DNA of 64,000 nt from Streptomyces mutabilis (GCF_014649815.1 NZ_BMTT01000011.1:1-64000), one strand, 5' to 3'; positions 8,201 to 15,696 are shown, counted from the stretch's first letter. Notes: generated by a model from the sequence alone, not told the origin. Numbers and translations: made by a program.

Positions 8201-9534
8201 ACAGTCCCCTCGGCGGTCTCGGCGGCATCAGCTGTTTCGGCGGCCTCGGTCTGCGGTACCGACGGCCCAGGGGCCTCCGCCACGGGGTGAACGGCATCGG
8301 CCACCGGCTGTACGGCATCGGCCGCGGGCTCCACGGCGCCCGCCTCGTCAGCCGGAGCCTGGTCGGACGCCTGGTCCGGCGCGGCGGCCTCCTCCGCTCC
8401 CGTCTCCGGGAGGACCGCCGCGGACGCCTGCTCGGCCTCGGGACCGGGCACGGTGTCCGTCGCGGGAGCCTCTTCCCCGACGGCGTCGGCCACGACCTCG
8501 GGCGCGGGAGTCTCTTCCGCGACGGCGTCGGCCACGACCTCGGGCGCGGCAGTCTCTTCCGCAACGGCGTCGGCCACGACCTCGGGCGCGGCAGTCTCTT
8601 CCGCAACGGCGTCGGCCACGACCTCGGGCGCGGCAGTCTCTTCCGCAACGGCGTCGGCCACGACCTCGGGTACAGGCGCCTGAGCCACCACGGGCTCGGC
8701 CACGGCCTCCCGCACCTCGTCACCGCCGGCCGGAGTCTCCCTGCCGTACGTCGTCCCGTCACCCGACACGGCGCCGGCACCGTCGGCGTCTCCCGGCGCA
8801 CCCCCGGTCCGGTCCGAGACCTCGGCGTGGGCGTCCGCGGCCGGACCCTCGGTCTCGCCGGTCTCCCCGCCCGTCGCCGCCACGGCCTCCGTCGCCACGC
8901 GGGCCACGAGGGCCTGGGCGGCGCCCACCGGCTCGGGGGCCCGGTCCGCTGCCGGAATAACCGTTTCCGCACGAGCTGTCCCGGTGCCCACCGGCGCCTC
9001 GGCCGGCTGCTGGGCCTGCGCAGCCGCCTGCGCGTCCCAGGGCGCCGCACCCTGAGGAGGCATCGCGGCCGCCTGGGGGACGTCGAGGTACTCGGGGCCG
9101 GAGGTCGCCGGGCCGGTGTGGCGCACCGGCGCGTCGGCGGGGCCGCGGTCGGCGAGCGAGCGGACCGGGCTGGCGGAGGTGTCGGGGATCGGCGGACCGA
9201 GGTGCAGCGGCCTGCGCGGCGGGGCGGGGGCGGACGCGGGCTCGTGCGCCGGCTCGGGCAGACGGACGCCGCCGAGGTCGACCGAGCCGCTGTCGCGGCC
9301 GGACGTCTCGTGCGGGCCCGGCTGGTGCACGGTCTCGACGACCGGCTCCGGCGCGGGCGGCGCGACCTCGTTGCCCCAGGCGCTCTGGGCTCCCGGCAGC
9401 AACAACAGGTCCTCGTCCTCGGCGGTGGTCTCGGAGAGGTAGGTGTACGCGCCGGGTGCGGGGACGCCCGGCTGCTCCACCATGCCTGCGTTCTCCGGCA
9501 GCCCCTCGCCCGGGATCTGGCCGGTGTCGGTCAT
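5242..9534 (-). CDS. BluB-CobT fusion with ~855-residue disordered N-terminal extension
   Basis: The 1430-residue protein joins two consecutive steps of the lower cobalamin ligand. Residues about 860-1070 match BluB, the flavin enzyme that makes 5,6-dimethylbenzimidazole (RRDIRNGFRSDPIPHEVL, SVGHSQPWDFVVI). Residues about 1080-1430 match CobT, nicotinate-nucleotide:DMB phosphoribosyltransferase, with GDHGVHAQGVTPWP, EMGIANTTASAA and GEGTGA, whose Glu is the catalytic base in Salmonella CobT. Residues 1-857 are acidic, Ala/Pro/Val/Glu-rich and repetitive, with no fold, signal peptide or membrane span; five 14-residue units and several PAPDAR units are visible. ATG 9534 has GAGGGG upstream; an earlier in-frame ATG at 9552 has none. 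It lies between cobA and cobL, all on the minus strand. Confidence 0.88.
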   Translation of the reverse strand: MTDTGQIPGEGLPENAGMVEQPGVPAPGAYTYLSETTAEDEDLLLLPGAQSAWGNEVAPPAPEPVVETVHQPGPHETSGRDSGSVDLGGVRLPEPAHEPASAPAPPRRPLHLGPPIPDTSASPVRSLADRGPADAPVRHTGPATSGPEYLDVPQAAAMPPQGAAPWDAQAAAQAQQPAEAPVGTGTARAETVIPAADRAPEPVGAAQALVARVATEAVAATGGETGETEGPAADAHAEVSDRTGGAPGDADGAGAVSGDGTTYGRETPAGGDEVREAVAEPVVAQAPVPEVVADAVAEETAAPEVVADAVAEETAAPEVVADAVAEETAAPEVVADAVAEETPAPEVVADAVGEEAPATDTVPGPEAEQASAAVLPETGAEEAAAPDQASDQAPADEAGAVEPAADAVQPVADAVHPVAEAPGPSVPQTEAAETADAAETAEGTVPEPAPAEQPTEFSEAAQQGAPPQGADPAAQPVEPTGVPEAGQAVRRAEIAEDVQEAESTQVPGPAQVVESSRAQDVAETAPQSPEPVPTVAEPTDVPQPVQTAEPTEVPEPQEAPPAEAPVAEPDRAASVVAAGQAPGESAAEPAGHQPFPQTAAATGQPATAPETSAQPTDTAQPVQAVEDRPHADVQAAPEQVAPQPTPPQDAGTHSVAHQPEPQPVADAQPDARPAPDARPAPDARPAPDGQSAPRDAQFAQGPQSLVGTDVPPEADASHPAPEPAVADAASADGVRSEPHPDQPAEQGPDQPVGQFVPVDGGQVPTNPHLAPTPHEALVVPPQTWETQAAQAPQEAPGTQDAPQASEPVAPVPAPREADPEVAQNADDLDTRAADQEDPHDVSATAEAEVRQSTGPAAPAYADAEREAVLKVMRERRDIRNGFRSDPIPHEVLLRVLEAAHTAPSVGHSQPWDFVVIRSADTRRAMHELAMRQRDAYAKSLPKGRAKQFKELKIEAILDTPVNIVVTADPTRGGRHTLGRHTQPKMAPYSSALAVENLWLAARAEGLGVGWVSFFDEREMVRALGLPEHLDIVAYLCVGYVDEFPDEPELMQAGWSKRRPLSWVVHEETYGRRALPGEEPHDLLAETVAQIRPLDAKALGEAWERQKRMTKPAGALGMLEIISAQLSGLSRQCPPPIPEPAAVAVFAGDHGVHAQGVTPWPQEVTAQMVANFLGGGAVCNAFATQVGAEVCVVDVGVAADLPATPGLLPRKVRAGTSDMTAGPAMTREEAKQAIEVGIETARDLVAAGNKALLTGEMGIANTTASAALISVFTGADPAEVTGRGTGINDETLVRKTEVVRRAIEVHQPDPADPIGVLAAVGGFEHAAMVGLLLGGASLRTPVILDGVSAGAAALVARAIAPEVLAACIAGHRSAEPGHVAALNKLGLRPLVDLDLRLGEGTGALLALPMVQSTARAMHEVATFDSAGVTEK
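7471..7530. repeat. 18-bp tandem repeats inside bluB-cobT
   Basis: Just over three copies of an 18-base GC unit (GTCCGGGGCGGGCCGGGC on plus) encode repeated PAPDAR in the disordered region of the BluB-CobT protein. The copies are nearly identical at DNA level, which suggests recent slippage. Confidence 0.8.
8462..8671. repeat. Five 42-bp tandem repeats inside bluB-cobT
   Basis: Units begin at 8462, 8504, 8546, 8588 and 8630. Each is 42 bases and encodes a 14-residue block of the form PEVVADAVAEETAA. Units 3-5 are almost identical, so the array is young and likely length-variable between strains. The frame is kept through all copies. Confidence 0.9.
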
Positions 9535-9881
9535 GCGTAACCCCTCGCCCATCGGTTAGTGCTTCTACGACCAGCTCGCCCGGGACGGCGCACCGACCGC
9601 CCCGTAGTGAGAACGAGCGTGCGTGCCCAGCGGCACGAACGACCCGTCGGAAATGACGACAAAGCCATTGAGTGGCATTGTCGCGGTCGTTGCCCCGTCA
9701 CGACAGCTTGATCCGCGACGGCCCGCTGTGGACTGCGCCACGTTGCGCGTCCTCCGGTGCTGCCGTACCACACCGGACTCCGCAACAGGCGGGCTTTTAC
9801 GGACATCGACCGATGAATGGTCGGGTGTCCGGGTGCGGCACAACAATCCGCCAGCCTACCCCGCGCGGTACGACTAACCGA
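9535..9881 (-). promoter_or_regulatory. Leader/promoter region of bluB-cobT
   Basis: About 347 bases separate cobL and bluB-cobT on the same strand, so a separate promoter is likely. An AT-richer patch at about 9650-9690 holds the 13-base inverted repeat GCCATTGAGTGGC (9663-9675). A 37-codon minus-strand ORF starts there (MPLNGFVVISDGSFVPL..., about 9565-9678). Segments near 9730-9790 loosely recall cobalamin riboswitch conserved blocks, but the match is too poor to call. Confidence 0.4.
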
Positions 9882-11102
9882 TCACGGGGCGCGGTCCGGG
9901 AGTACCCCGCTGAGCAGGAACACAACGCTCCGCTCCGTCTCCGTCCAGGCCCGGGTGTCGAGTCCGACGGACTGCAGCAGGGCGCACTCGACCCGGTAGC
10001 CGTGTTCCGTCAGGTCCCTGCCGACGAGTTCGGCCGCGTCACGGGTCGCGGCGTGCGCGACGATGCGCTGCGGACGGCGGTCGGCGACCGCGGAGACCAC
10101 GGCCGCTCCCCCGCCGCCGACACGCACGACGTCGGGTTCGGGGAGGTTCTCCAGGACGTGCGGGGCGGTGCCGTGCACGATCTGGAGCTGGACTCCGAAG
10201 TGTCGGGCCGTGGCCTCGGTGCGGGCGCAGGCGTCCGGGTCCCGGTCGACGGCGATAACGGCGGCGCCGGCGCGGGCGGCCTCGGTGGCGAAGGCGCCGC
10301 CGCCACAGCCGATGTCCCACACGAGGTCGCCGAGGCGGGGCCCGAGCCGGGCGAGTTGGGCCGTGCGGAGCAGCTCGGTCTCTCCCTCGCCGAGGTCACC
10401 GCCGTACGCCTCGGCGGGCAGCGACCAGCCGCGCGGCCCGGCGGCGGGCCCCCGGCCGGCGATCCAGCCGGTGCCGTCGCCCGCCGCGCCCGGGCCGGTG
10501 CTCCCGCCGACGACGATGACGACGTTCGGGTCGCGCCAGGTGTGGTCGGCCGCCTTCTCCGAGGTGACGACGGTGACCTGTTCGCGCGTGGTGCCGAGTT
10601 CCTCGCAGATGACGAAGGTGCGGTGGATGCCCTCCAACAGCAGGCCGAGTTCGGCGGGACCGGCGCCCGGGGAGGTGAGGACGGCGACCTTGGTGTGGGC
10701 CCGGCATACGTTCACCGCGCGTCGCAGGGTGCGGGGGTGGGCGACGACCACGTGGGCGTCGTCCCAGGGCATGCCTGCGCGGGCGAAGGCGGTGGCGACG
10801 GAGGAGACGGCCGGGACGACTTCCACCTCCAGGCCGAACTCGGGGGCCCGCAGGGTGCGTACGACGCCGAAGAAGCCGGGGTCGCCGTCGGCGAGCACGA
10901 CCGCGGTGCCGCGGTGGGCGGCGATGCGGCGGGCGGCGAGGGCGACGCTGCCGAGGCGGATGCGTTCCGCGGCGGGCGGTACCTCGGGAAGTGCCAGGTG
11001 GTGGGCGGCGCCTGCCACCAGGGTGGCCGCGCCCAGCGCGGAGCGTGCCGCGGCGGTCAGCGGCGAACCGTCCCAGCCGATCACCGTGACCCGGTCGGCC
11101 AT
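9882..11102 (-). CDS. cobL: Precorrin-6Y C5,15-methyltransferase (CbiE-CbiT fusion)
   Basis: The 406-residue CobL carries out the C5 and C15 methylations and the C12 decarboxylation of precorrin-6Y in aerobic cobalamin synthesis. Residues about 1-205 are CbiE, a tetrapyrrole methylase (VTVIGWDGSPL, VLADGDPGFFG, VVPAVSSVATAFARAGMPW). Residues about 220-405 are CbiT, a class I SAM methyltransferase (LVWDIGCGGGAFATEAARAG). ATG 11102 has GGAG at a suitable distance; the frame extends upstream without a better site. It lies upstream of bluB-cobT on the same strand. Other corrin-ring genes are not in this window and must lie elsewhere. Confidence 0.93.
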   Translation of the reverse strand: MADRVTVIGWDGSPLTAAARSALGAATLVAGAAHHLALPEVPPAAERIRLGSVALAARRIAAHRGTAVVLADGDPGFFGVVRTLRAPEFGLEVEVVPAVSSVATAFARAGMPWDDAHVVVAHPRTLRRAVNVCRAHTKVAVLTSPGAGPAELGLLLEGIHRTFVICEELGTTREQVTVVTSEKAADHTWRDPNVVIVVGGSTGPGAAGDGTGWIAGRGPAAGPRGWSLPAEAYGGDLGEGETELLRTAQLARLGPRLGDLVWDIGCGGGAFATEAARAGAAVIAVDRDPDACARTEATARHFGVQLQIVHGTAPHVLENLPEPDVVRVGGGGAAVVSAVADRRPQRIVAHAATRDAAELVGRDLTEHGYRVECALLQSVGLDTRAWTETERSVVFLLSGVLPDRAP

Positions 11103-11218
11103 CGTCGTCAGTCTCCAGGGGTCTTGCGGGTCGTGTCGCGGAACCGTTCGCGGGTGCGCCCCGTGAGGGTACCCGCTGCGGACTCGGGGCGGGGCGTCGG
11201 CGCCACCGGCCCCATGGA

Positions 11219-11857
11219 TCAGTTCCAGTCGGGGAAGGTGCCGAAACCGCCGTCGTCGGTCAGCGGCCCGGTCGCTCCCTCGAGGTCCTCCGGCAGGAGG
11301 CTCCACACGATGAAGTCGGTGCGTACGTCCGTCCACACGTCGTCGTCGGTGTGGACGCGGGCTATGCAGGCGTTGCGCAGGACGCCCTCGCTGATGCAGC
11401 CGATCTTCTGGGCGACCTGCTGGGAGGCGGTGTTGTCGGCGGCGGTGCGCAGCTCGACGCGCTCGAACTTCTGGTCGCCGAAGAGCCACTGGGCGGTGGC
11501 GAGCGCCGCCTCAGACGCGTAACCCTCGCCGCGCGCCCAGTGGGCGACTATGTACGACATCTCGGTGGACCGTACGTGCCAGTTGGTCTTGGTGAGCTGG
11601 ATGACGCCGACCAGCCGTTGGGTGAGGAACTCGGTGACGGCCAGGTCGAGTCCCCGTCCCGCCGTGCGCTCGGCGGGGGCGCGGTCACCGATCCAGGTGC
11701 GGGCGTCCTGCTCGGTGAAGGGCTGCGGGGCGTGGGTCCAGGCGGCGACCTGCTCGTCGTTCATCATGGCGGCGAGAGCCGCGACGTCGTCCTCGTCGAG
11801 GGGGCGCAGCACCAACCGCTCCGTGCTGATGGAGATGTTGGGGAAGGTGCTCGTCAT
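11219..11857 (-). CDS. GNAT N-acetyltransferase (RimJ/RimL type)
   Basis: The 212-residue protein has the RimJ/RimL-like layout: TERLVLRPLDEDDVAAL near the N-terminus, the acetyl-CoA region with GEGYASEAALATAQWLF, and VELRTAADNTASQQVAQKIG near residues 140-155. Such enzymes acetylate N-terminal or small-molecule amines; the substrate is not visible. The start at 11857 has GGAG eight bases upstream; earlier in-frame starts lack one. The C-terminal tail of about 25 residues (TGPLTDDGGFGTFPDWN) is polar. It lies between cobL and the met transporter and belongs to neither by function. Confidence 0.88.
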   Translation of the reverse strand: MTSTFPNISISTERLVLRPLDEDDVAALAAMMNDEQVAAWTHAPQPFTEQDARTWIGDRAPAERTAGRGLDLAVTEFLTQRLVGVIQLTKTNWHVRSTEMSYIVAHWARGEGYASEAALATAQWLFGDQKFERVELRTAADNTASQQVAQKIGCISEGVLRNACIARVHTDDDVWTDVRTDFIVWSLLPEDLEGATGPLTDDGGFGTFPDWN

Positions 11858-11929
11858 GCGCCGCTCCGTAACCTGTGTAGCCGTCAGGGCCTGCTCGAAC
11901 TGCCCAGCATGCAGCATGAAAGCACTCAA

Positions 11930-11974
11930 CCGCACCACGGGGTCCACTCCGGCGGAGCGGACCCCGTGGTGCGG
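11930..11974. terminator. Terminator of metNIQ
   Basis: Sixteen bases at 11930-11945 pair perfectly with 11959-11974 across a 13-base loop. The hairpin starts 11 bases after the metQ stop on the minus strand and lies before the acetyltransferase gene, so it is placed to end the metNIQ transcript. Confidence 0.75.
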
Positions 11975-11984
11975 GTGGAGGGGG

Positions 11985-12812
11985 TCAGAACGACGGCAGC
12001 ACGGCGCCGTCGTACTTGTCCTCGATGAACTTCTTCACCTCGGGCGAGGTGAGGAGCTTCGCGAGCTTCTTCACCCGCGGGTCGTCCTCCTGGCCCTCCT
12101 TGACAGCGAGGAGGTTGTTGTTCGGGTTGTCCTTGGCGGACTCCAGGACCAGGGCGTCCTCGGCCGGCTTGAGGTCGGCCTCGATGGCGTAGTTGCCGTT
12201 GACGACCGCGGCGTCGACGTCGCCCAGGGAGCGCGGCGTGGTGGCCGCCTCCAGCTCCTTGAACTTGAGGTTCTTCGGGTTCTCGGTGATGTCCGCGGGG
12301 GTCGCCGTGGTGCCGACGCCGTCCTTGAGGGTGATGAGGCCGTTCGCGGCGAGCAGCTGCAGGGCGCGGCCCTCGTTGACGGTGTCGTTCGGGACGGCGA
12401 CGGTCGCACCGCTCTTCAGGTCCGCGGCCTTGTCGACCTTGTTCGAGTACAGGCCGAGGGGCTCCAGGTGCACGTCGACGACGGACACGATGTGAGTGCC
12501 GCGCTTCTTGTTGAAGTCGTCGAGGTACGGGGTGGTCTGGAAGAAGTTGGCGTCCACCGAGCCGTCCTCCGTGGAGGTGTTCGGCGTGACGTAGTCCGTG
12601 ACCTCCTTCACCTCCAGGTCGAGCCCCGCCTTCTGCGCCAGGTCGTCCTTGACGTAGTTGAGGATCTCGGCGTGCGGGACGGGGCTGGCGGCGACGACCA
12701 GCGGTCCGGAGGTGTCGGAGGCGGTGTCCTTGTCCGAGCCGCAGGCGGAGAGCCCGAGGGTGAGGGCTCCGACGGCGAGGACGGCGGTGGTGATCTTGGC
12801 GGTGTTACGCAC
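11985..12812 (-). CDS. metQ: Methionine ABC transporter substrate-binding lipoprotein MetQ
   Basis: The 275-residue lipoprotein has a signal peptide ending in the lipobox LSAC (Cys24). The NLPA/MetQ fold follows: VVAASPVPHAEIL, YVTPNTSTEDGSVDANFFQ and a C-terminal SPEVKKFIEDKYDGAVLPSF. It binds methionine outside the membrane and delivers it to MetI. The GTG start at 12812 has AAGGAAAGG upstream. It is the last gene of metN-metI-metQ, 67 bases after metI, followed by a strong terminator. The set is under the Cys/Met leader described at 14912-14956. Confidence 0.95.
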   Translation of the reverse strand: MRNTAKITTAVLAVGALTLGLSACGSDKDTASDTSGPLVVAASPVPHAEILNYVKDDLAQKAGLDLEVKEVTDYVTPNTSTEDGSVDANFFQTTPYLDDFNKKRGTHIVSVVDVHLEPLGLYSNKVDKAADLKSGATVAVPNDTVNEGRALQLLAANGLITLKDGVGTTATPADITENPKNLKFKELEAATTPRSLGDVDAAVVNGNYAIEADLKPAEDALVLESAKDNPNNNLLAVKEGQEDDPRVKKLAKLLTSPEVKKFIEDKYDGAVLPSF

Positions 12813-12879
12813 GAAAAGTGCCTTTCCTTGGTGGTGCGACCCCGTCTCGGGTAATACGGGGAGTCTGGGGGGCGGTCGT

Positions 12880-13617
12880 TCAGGCGACCTTGCTCACGTC
12901 GGCCGTGGCGGGCTCCTCGGTCTTCAGCAGCCGCAGCCGGGGGGCGGCTCCGGAGCGTCCGCCGCGGCGGTGCAGGGCGCGGGCGGTGGCGTCGCCGGCG
13001 AACTGGATGAGCGAGATGGCGACGGCGAGGATCGCGACGGTGACCCACATCAGGCCGGACTCGAAGCGGTTGTATCCGTAGCGGACGGCGAGGTCGCCGA
13101 GGCCGCCGCCGCCGACGGTGCCGGCCATGGCGGAGTAGCCGATGAGGGCGATGATCGTGGTCGTGGTGCTCGCGATCAGCGACGGGAGCGCCTCGGGGAC
13201 CAGGACCTTGCGGACCACGGTCCAGGTGTTGCCGCCCATGGCCTGGACGGCCTCGACGAGTCCGCCGTCGACCTCGCGGACGGCCGTCTCGACCAGGCGC
13301 GCGAAGAACGGTATGCCGCCGATGGCGAGCGGCACGATCGCGGCCTCGCTGCCGATGGTGGTGCCGGTCACCCAGCGGGTGAAGGTCATCAGCGCGACCA
13401 TGAGGATGATGAACGGCAGCGAGCGGCCGATGTTCACGACCTGCCCGATGACCTTGTTCACCACGGTGTTCTGCAGCAGGCCGCCCTTGTCGGTGAGGAC
13501 CAGCAGGATACCGAGCGGGAGTCCGCCGACGACCGCGAGCAGGGTGGACCAGCCGACCATGATCAGGGTCTCCTGACCGGCCTGCTCCAGCAGGGGCTGC
13601 ATCTCGGACCAGGTCAC
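12880..13617 (-). CDS. metI: Methionine ABC transporter permease MetI
   Basis: The 245-residue permease has five predicted membrane spans. The EAA-type coupling loop is near residues 115-140 (VEAVQAMGGNTWTVVRKVLVP), and IGYSAMAGTVGGGGLGDLA is typical of MetI. It forms the methionine channel with MetN. The GTG start overlaps the metN stop as GTGA, with GAAGGAAGG in the metN tail. The C-terminal 25 residues (RGGRSGAAPRLRLLKTEEP) are a polar extension beyond the E. coli protein. Confidence 0.95.
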   Translation of the reverse strand: MTWSEMQPLLEQAGQETLIMVGWSTLLAVVGGLPLGILLVLTDKGGLLQNTVVNKVIGQVVNIGRSLPFIILMVALMTFTRWVTGTTIGSEAAIVPLAIGGIPFFARLVETAVREVDGGLVEAVQAMGGNTWTVVRKVLVPEALPSLIASTTTTIIALIGYSAMAGTVGGGGLGDLAVRYGYNRFESGLMWVTVAILAVAISLIQFAGDATARALHRRGGRSGAAPRLRLLKTEEPATADVSKVA

Positions 13618-14666
13618 TTGGCACCTTCCTTCACCAGCAGCGGCTGGCCGTCGCCGACCGCGTCGTTGTTCACCACGTCGATCTGGAGGCCCTGCTCGCG
13701 CAGGAAGCCGACGGGTACGACGTTGTCCTCGTAGCGGCCGGGCAGTTCGATGCGCATGCGGCCGACCTGGAGCCCGCCGACGGTGTCGATGGCGGCGCCC
13801 AGGATCGATATGTCGATGTTGTAGGTCCGGGAGAGGTGGGAGATGACCGGCTGGGTGGCGGCCTCGCCGTGGAAGGTGACGTCGAGGACGGTGCGGTCGT
13901 CCCCGGACGGGTCGCCGCCGACCGGGAAGAGGGCGGCGGCCAGTGCGGAGCCGGGCGTCGCGAGCAGGTCGCTCACGGTGCCGGACTCGACGATGCGCCC
14001 CTTCTCCATGAGGGCGGCCGAGTCGCAGATGCTCTTGACGACGTCCATCTCGTGGGTGATGAGCAGGACGGTCAGTCCGAGCTGCCGGTTCAGGTCGCGC
14101 AGCAGCTGGAGGATGGAGCGGGTGGTCTCCGGGTCGAGGGCGCTGGTGGCCTCGTCGGAGAGCAGCACCTTGGGATCGCCGGCCAGGGCGCGGGCGATGC
14201 CGACCCGCTGCTTCTGCCCCCCGGAGAGCTGGGCGGGGTAGGACTTGGCCTTGTCGGCGAGACCGACCAGGTCGAGCAGTTCGAGCGCCTTGCGGGAACG
14301 TTCCTGCCCCGTCTTGCCGAGGATTTCCAGCGGCAGCTCGATGTTGTCCTGCACGGTCCGGGAGGAGAGCAGGTTGAAGTGCTGGAAGACCATGCCGATA
14401 CGGCTGCGCGCCTGCCGCAGTTCCTTGCCGGCGCGGGGGCCGCGGCCCGCCAGCGCGGTGAGGTCCTGGCCGGCGACGGTGACCGTGCCGGCGGTGGGGC
14501 GCTCCAGGAGGTTGACGCAGCGGATGAGCGAGGACTTGCCGGCGCCGGACTGGCCGATGACGCCGTACACCTCGCCCTCGCGGACGTGCAGGTCGACGCC
14601 GTCCAGGGCGGTGACCTCGCGGCCGCGGGAGCGGTAGACCTTGGTCAGGCCCGATGTGGTGATCAC
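13614..14666 (-). CDS. metN: Methionine ABC transporter ATP-binding protein MetN
   Basis: The 350-residue ATPase has Walker A GQSGAGKSS, signature LSGGQKQRVGIARAL, Walker B VLLSDEATSALDPE and the switch His in LLITHEMDVV. A C-terminal NIL domain (about residues 260-345) is the methionine-sensing domain known to trans-inhibit MetNI in E. coli. I place the start at GTG 14666 (ITTSGLTKVY follows); a GTG at 14681 adds five residues. Neither has a strong ribosome site. It begins the metNIQ operon, 245 bases after a 14-residue leader ORF. Confidence 0.93.
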   Translation of the reverse strand: MITTSGLTKVYRSRGREVTALDGVDLHVREGEVYGVIGQSGAGKSSLIRCVNLLERPTAGTVTVAGQDLTALAGRGPRAGKELRQARSRIGMVFQHFNLLSSRTVQDNIELPLEILGKTGQERSRKALELLDLVGLADKAKSYPAQLSGGQKQRVGIARALAGDPKVLLSDEATSALDPETTRSILQLLRDLNRQLGLTVLLITHEMDVVKSICDSAALMEKGRIVESGTVSDLLATPGSALAAALFPVGGDPSGDDRTVLDVTFHGEAATQPVISHLSRTYNIDISILGAAIDTVGGLQVGRMRIELPGRYEDNVVPVGFLREQGLQIDVVNNDAVGDGQPLLVKEGAK

Positions 14667-14861
14667 GTGGGTTTCCGTCACTGTCGAGTGCGCGACGCGC
14701 TGGTGTGCGCCGGGCACGGGGGGCGTTGTTCTTCGGGGTTCGGGGGGACCTTCGGAACGCGGCACGGTTCTCGCGGTGGCGATGCGCGGTGGCGGTGAAC
14801 CGGGGAGAAACGTGTGCGCGGGGCGTGGCTCGGCCGCGGGCGCGGAGCGCGGGGACGGACT

Positions 14862-14889
14862 CGAGCGGGCGCTCGCTTCGGGGCGCGAG
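14862..14889 (-). promoter_or_regulatory. Putative attenuator: two mutually exclusive hairpins in the metN leader
   Basis: On the minus strand CTCGC (14889-14885) can pair with GCGAG (14876-14872), and CGAGC (14875-14871) can instead pair with GCTCG (14866-14862). The shared middle segment makes the hairpins exclusive. They begin 22 bases after the leader peptide stop codon. There is no U-run, so the mechanism could be premature termination or masking of downstream signals. Confidence 0.45.
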
Positions 14890-14911
14890 GCTCAGGTGGT
14901 GCAGGGGCCCT

Positions 14912-14956
14912 CTAGAAGGCGCACATTCGACACATACAACGAGCACCGGGCGTCAT
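14912..14956 (-). CDS. Cys/Met-rich leader peptide upstream of metNIQ
   Basis: Fourteen codons, MTPGARCMCRMCAF, contain the run Cys-Met-Cys-Arg-Met-Cys immediately before the end. The ATG at 14956 has GAGG seven bases upstream; an in-frame ATG at 14998 would give a 28-residue version. Such codon clusters in a short ORF before a sulfur amino acid transporter fit ribosome-mediated attenuation. Two exclusive hairpins start 22 bases after its stop. Cys-rich uORFs before sulfur genes are known in mycobacteria; the match here is by inference. Confidence 0.6.
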   Translation of the reverse strand: MTPGARCMCRMCAF

Positions 14957-15335
14957 CGTCGCCTCGGTCGCAGGGGTGCGGTCGCTCGTCGTGCTCATGC
15001 GATCAGTAAAGCAGACGGGCGGTCCTGACCGGAGACGACCGTCCGGATGCTGGACACCCGTGGGCGGTGACCGGACGCCGGGCCCGGCGGCGGGACGCGA
15101 CACCGGCCCCGCCCTCCGATCCGTATGACCAGTTCCGACAAGGCGTGCGCGTCGGTGACCGCCGTGCGGGGTGCGGGTCCGGCGACCCGGCGGTCTGTGG
15201 CCAACGCCACGGTGGACGCAGCCGGCACCGCCTTCTCCGTGGCCCGCCCCTCGCGGCTTCCGGGGCGGCACGGGCGGGGCGGCGCGAGCGGGGTCGGAGG
15301 CGGCGGGGCTTTTGGGGCGTAATAGGGTCGGCGCC
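14957..15335. other. Intergenic region between met leader and membrane protein gene
   Basis: Apart from the possible 5' extension of the leader ORF, no gene is supported. It must hold the metNIQ promoter (minus) and the promoter of the gene at 15336 (plus). A TAATAG at about 15320-15325 lies at a plausible -10 distance for the plus gene. Nothing else stands out. Confidence 0.4.
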
Positions 15336-15695
15336 ATGCTTGACGTCCTGACGCTGGTGACCGGCGTCGCCGCGCTGCTGCTCGCCGCCTGGTGCGGCTG
15401 GGCGGCCTACCGTGACCAGCCGACGAAGGACTGGCACTTCATCGGCATGGCCGTGGTCTCGGTGCTGGCGCTGATCCAGCTGGTCGCGGGGACCGTACTG
15501 CTGGCGCGGGGCGAGGAGCCGGAGCAGGGCACCACGATCTTCGTGGCGTATCTCCTGGGCGCCTTCGCCTGCGTCCCGGCGGCGGGCTTCATGTCGCTGG
15601 CGGAGCGCACCCGCTGGGGTTCGGTGACGGTGGCCGCCGGTGGCGTCGTCCTCGCCGTCCTCGAGGTGCGGCTCTATGACATCTGGGGAGGCTGA
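15336..15695 (+). CDS. Small integral membrane protein, unknown function
   Basis: The 119-residue protein has four predicted membrane spans (about residues 3-20, 35-53, 66-84 and 94-108). It has no catalytic motif. The start ATG 15336 lies ten bases after TAATAG, so the mRNA may have little or no leader. The stop is followed one base later by a second membrane protein gene, so the two form an operon and may form a complex. I do not recognise the family. Confidence 0.8.
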   Translation: MLDVLTLVTGVAALLLAAWCGWAAYRDQPTKDWHFIGMAVVSVLALIQLVAGTVLLARGEEPEQGTTIFVAYLLGAFACVPAAGFMSLAERTRWGSVTVAAGGVVLAVLEVRLYDIWGG

Positions 15696-15696
15696 G

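Noticed and set aside
5113-9540. Very long plus-strand ORF (about 1475 codons)
   Set aside because: It is antisense to bluB-cobT, is Gly/Arg/Leu-rich, has no domains and arises from codon bias in a GC-rich gene.
9700-9800. Cobalamin riboswitch upstream of bluB-cobT
   Set aside because: Scattered similarity to GG(A)GTCCGGTG and CGCAACG blocks, but the order, spacing and the B12-box do not fit. A covariance search would decide.
14667-15060. SAM riboswitch upstream of metN
   Set aside because: Conserved SAM-I or SAM-IV core sequences are not visible on the minus strand; the leader peptide explains the region better.
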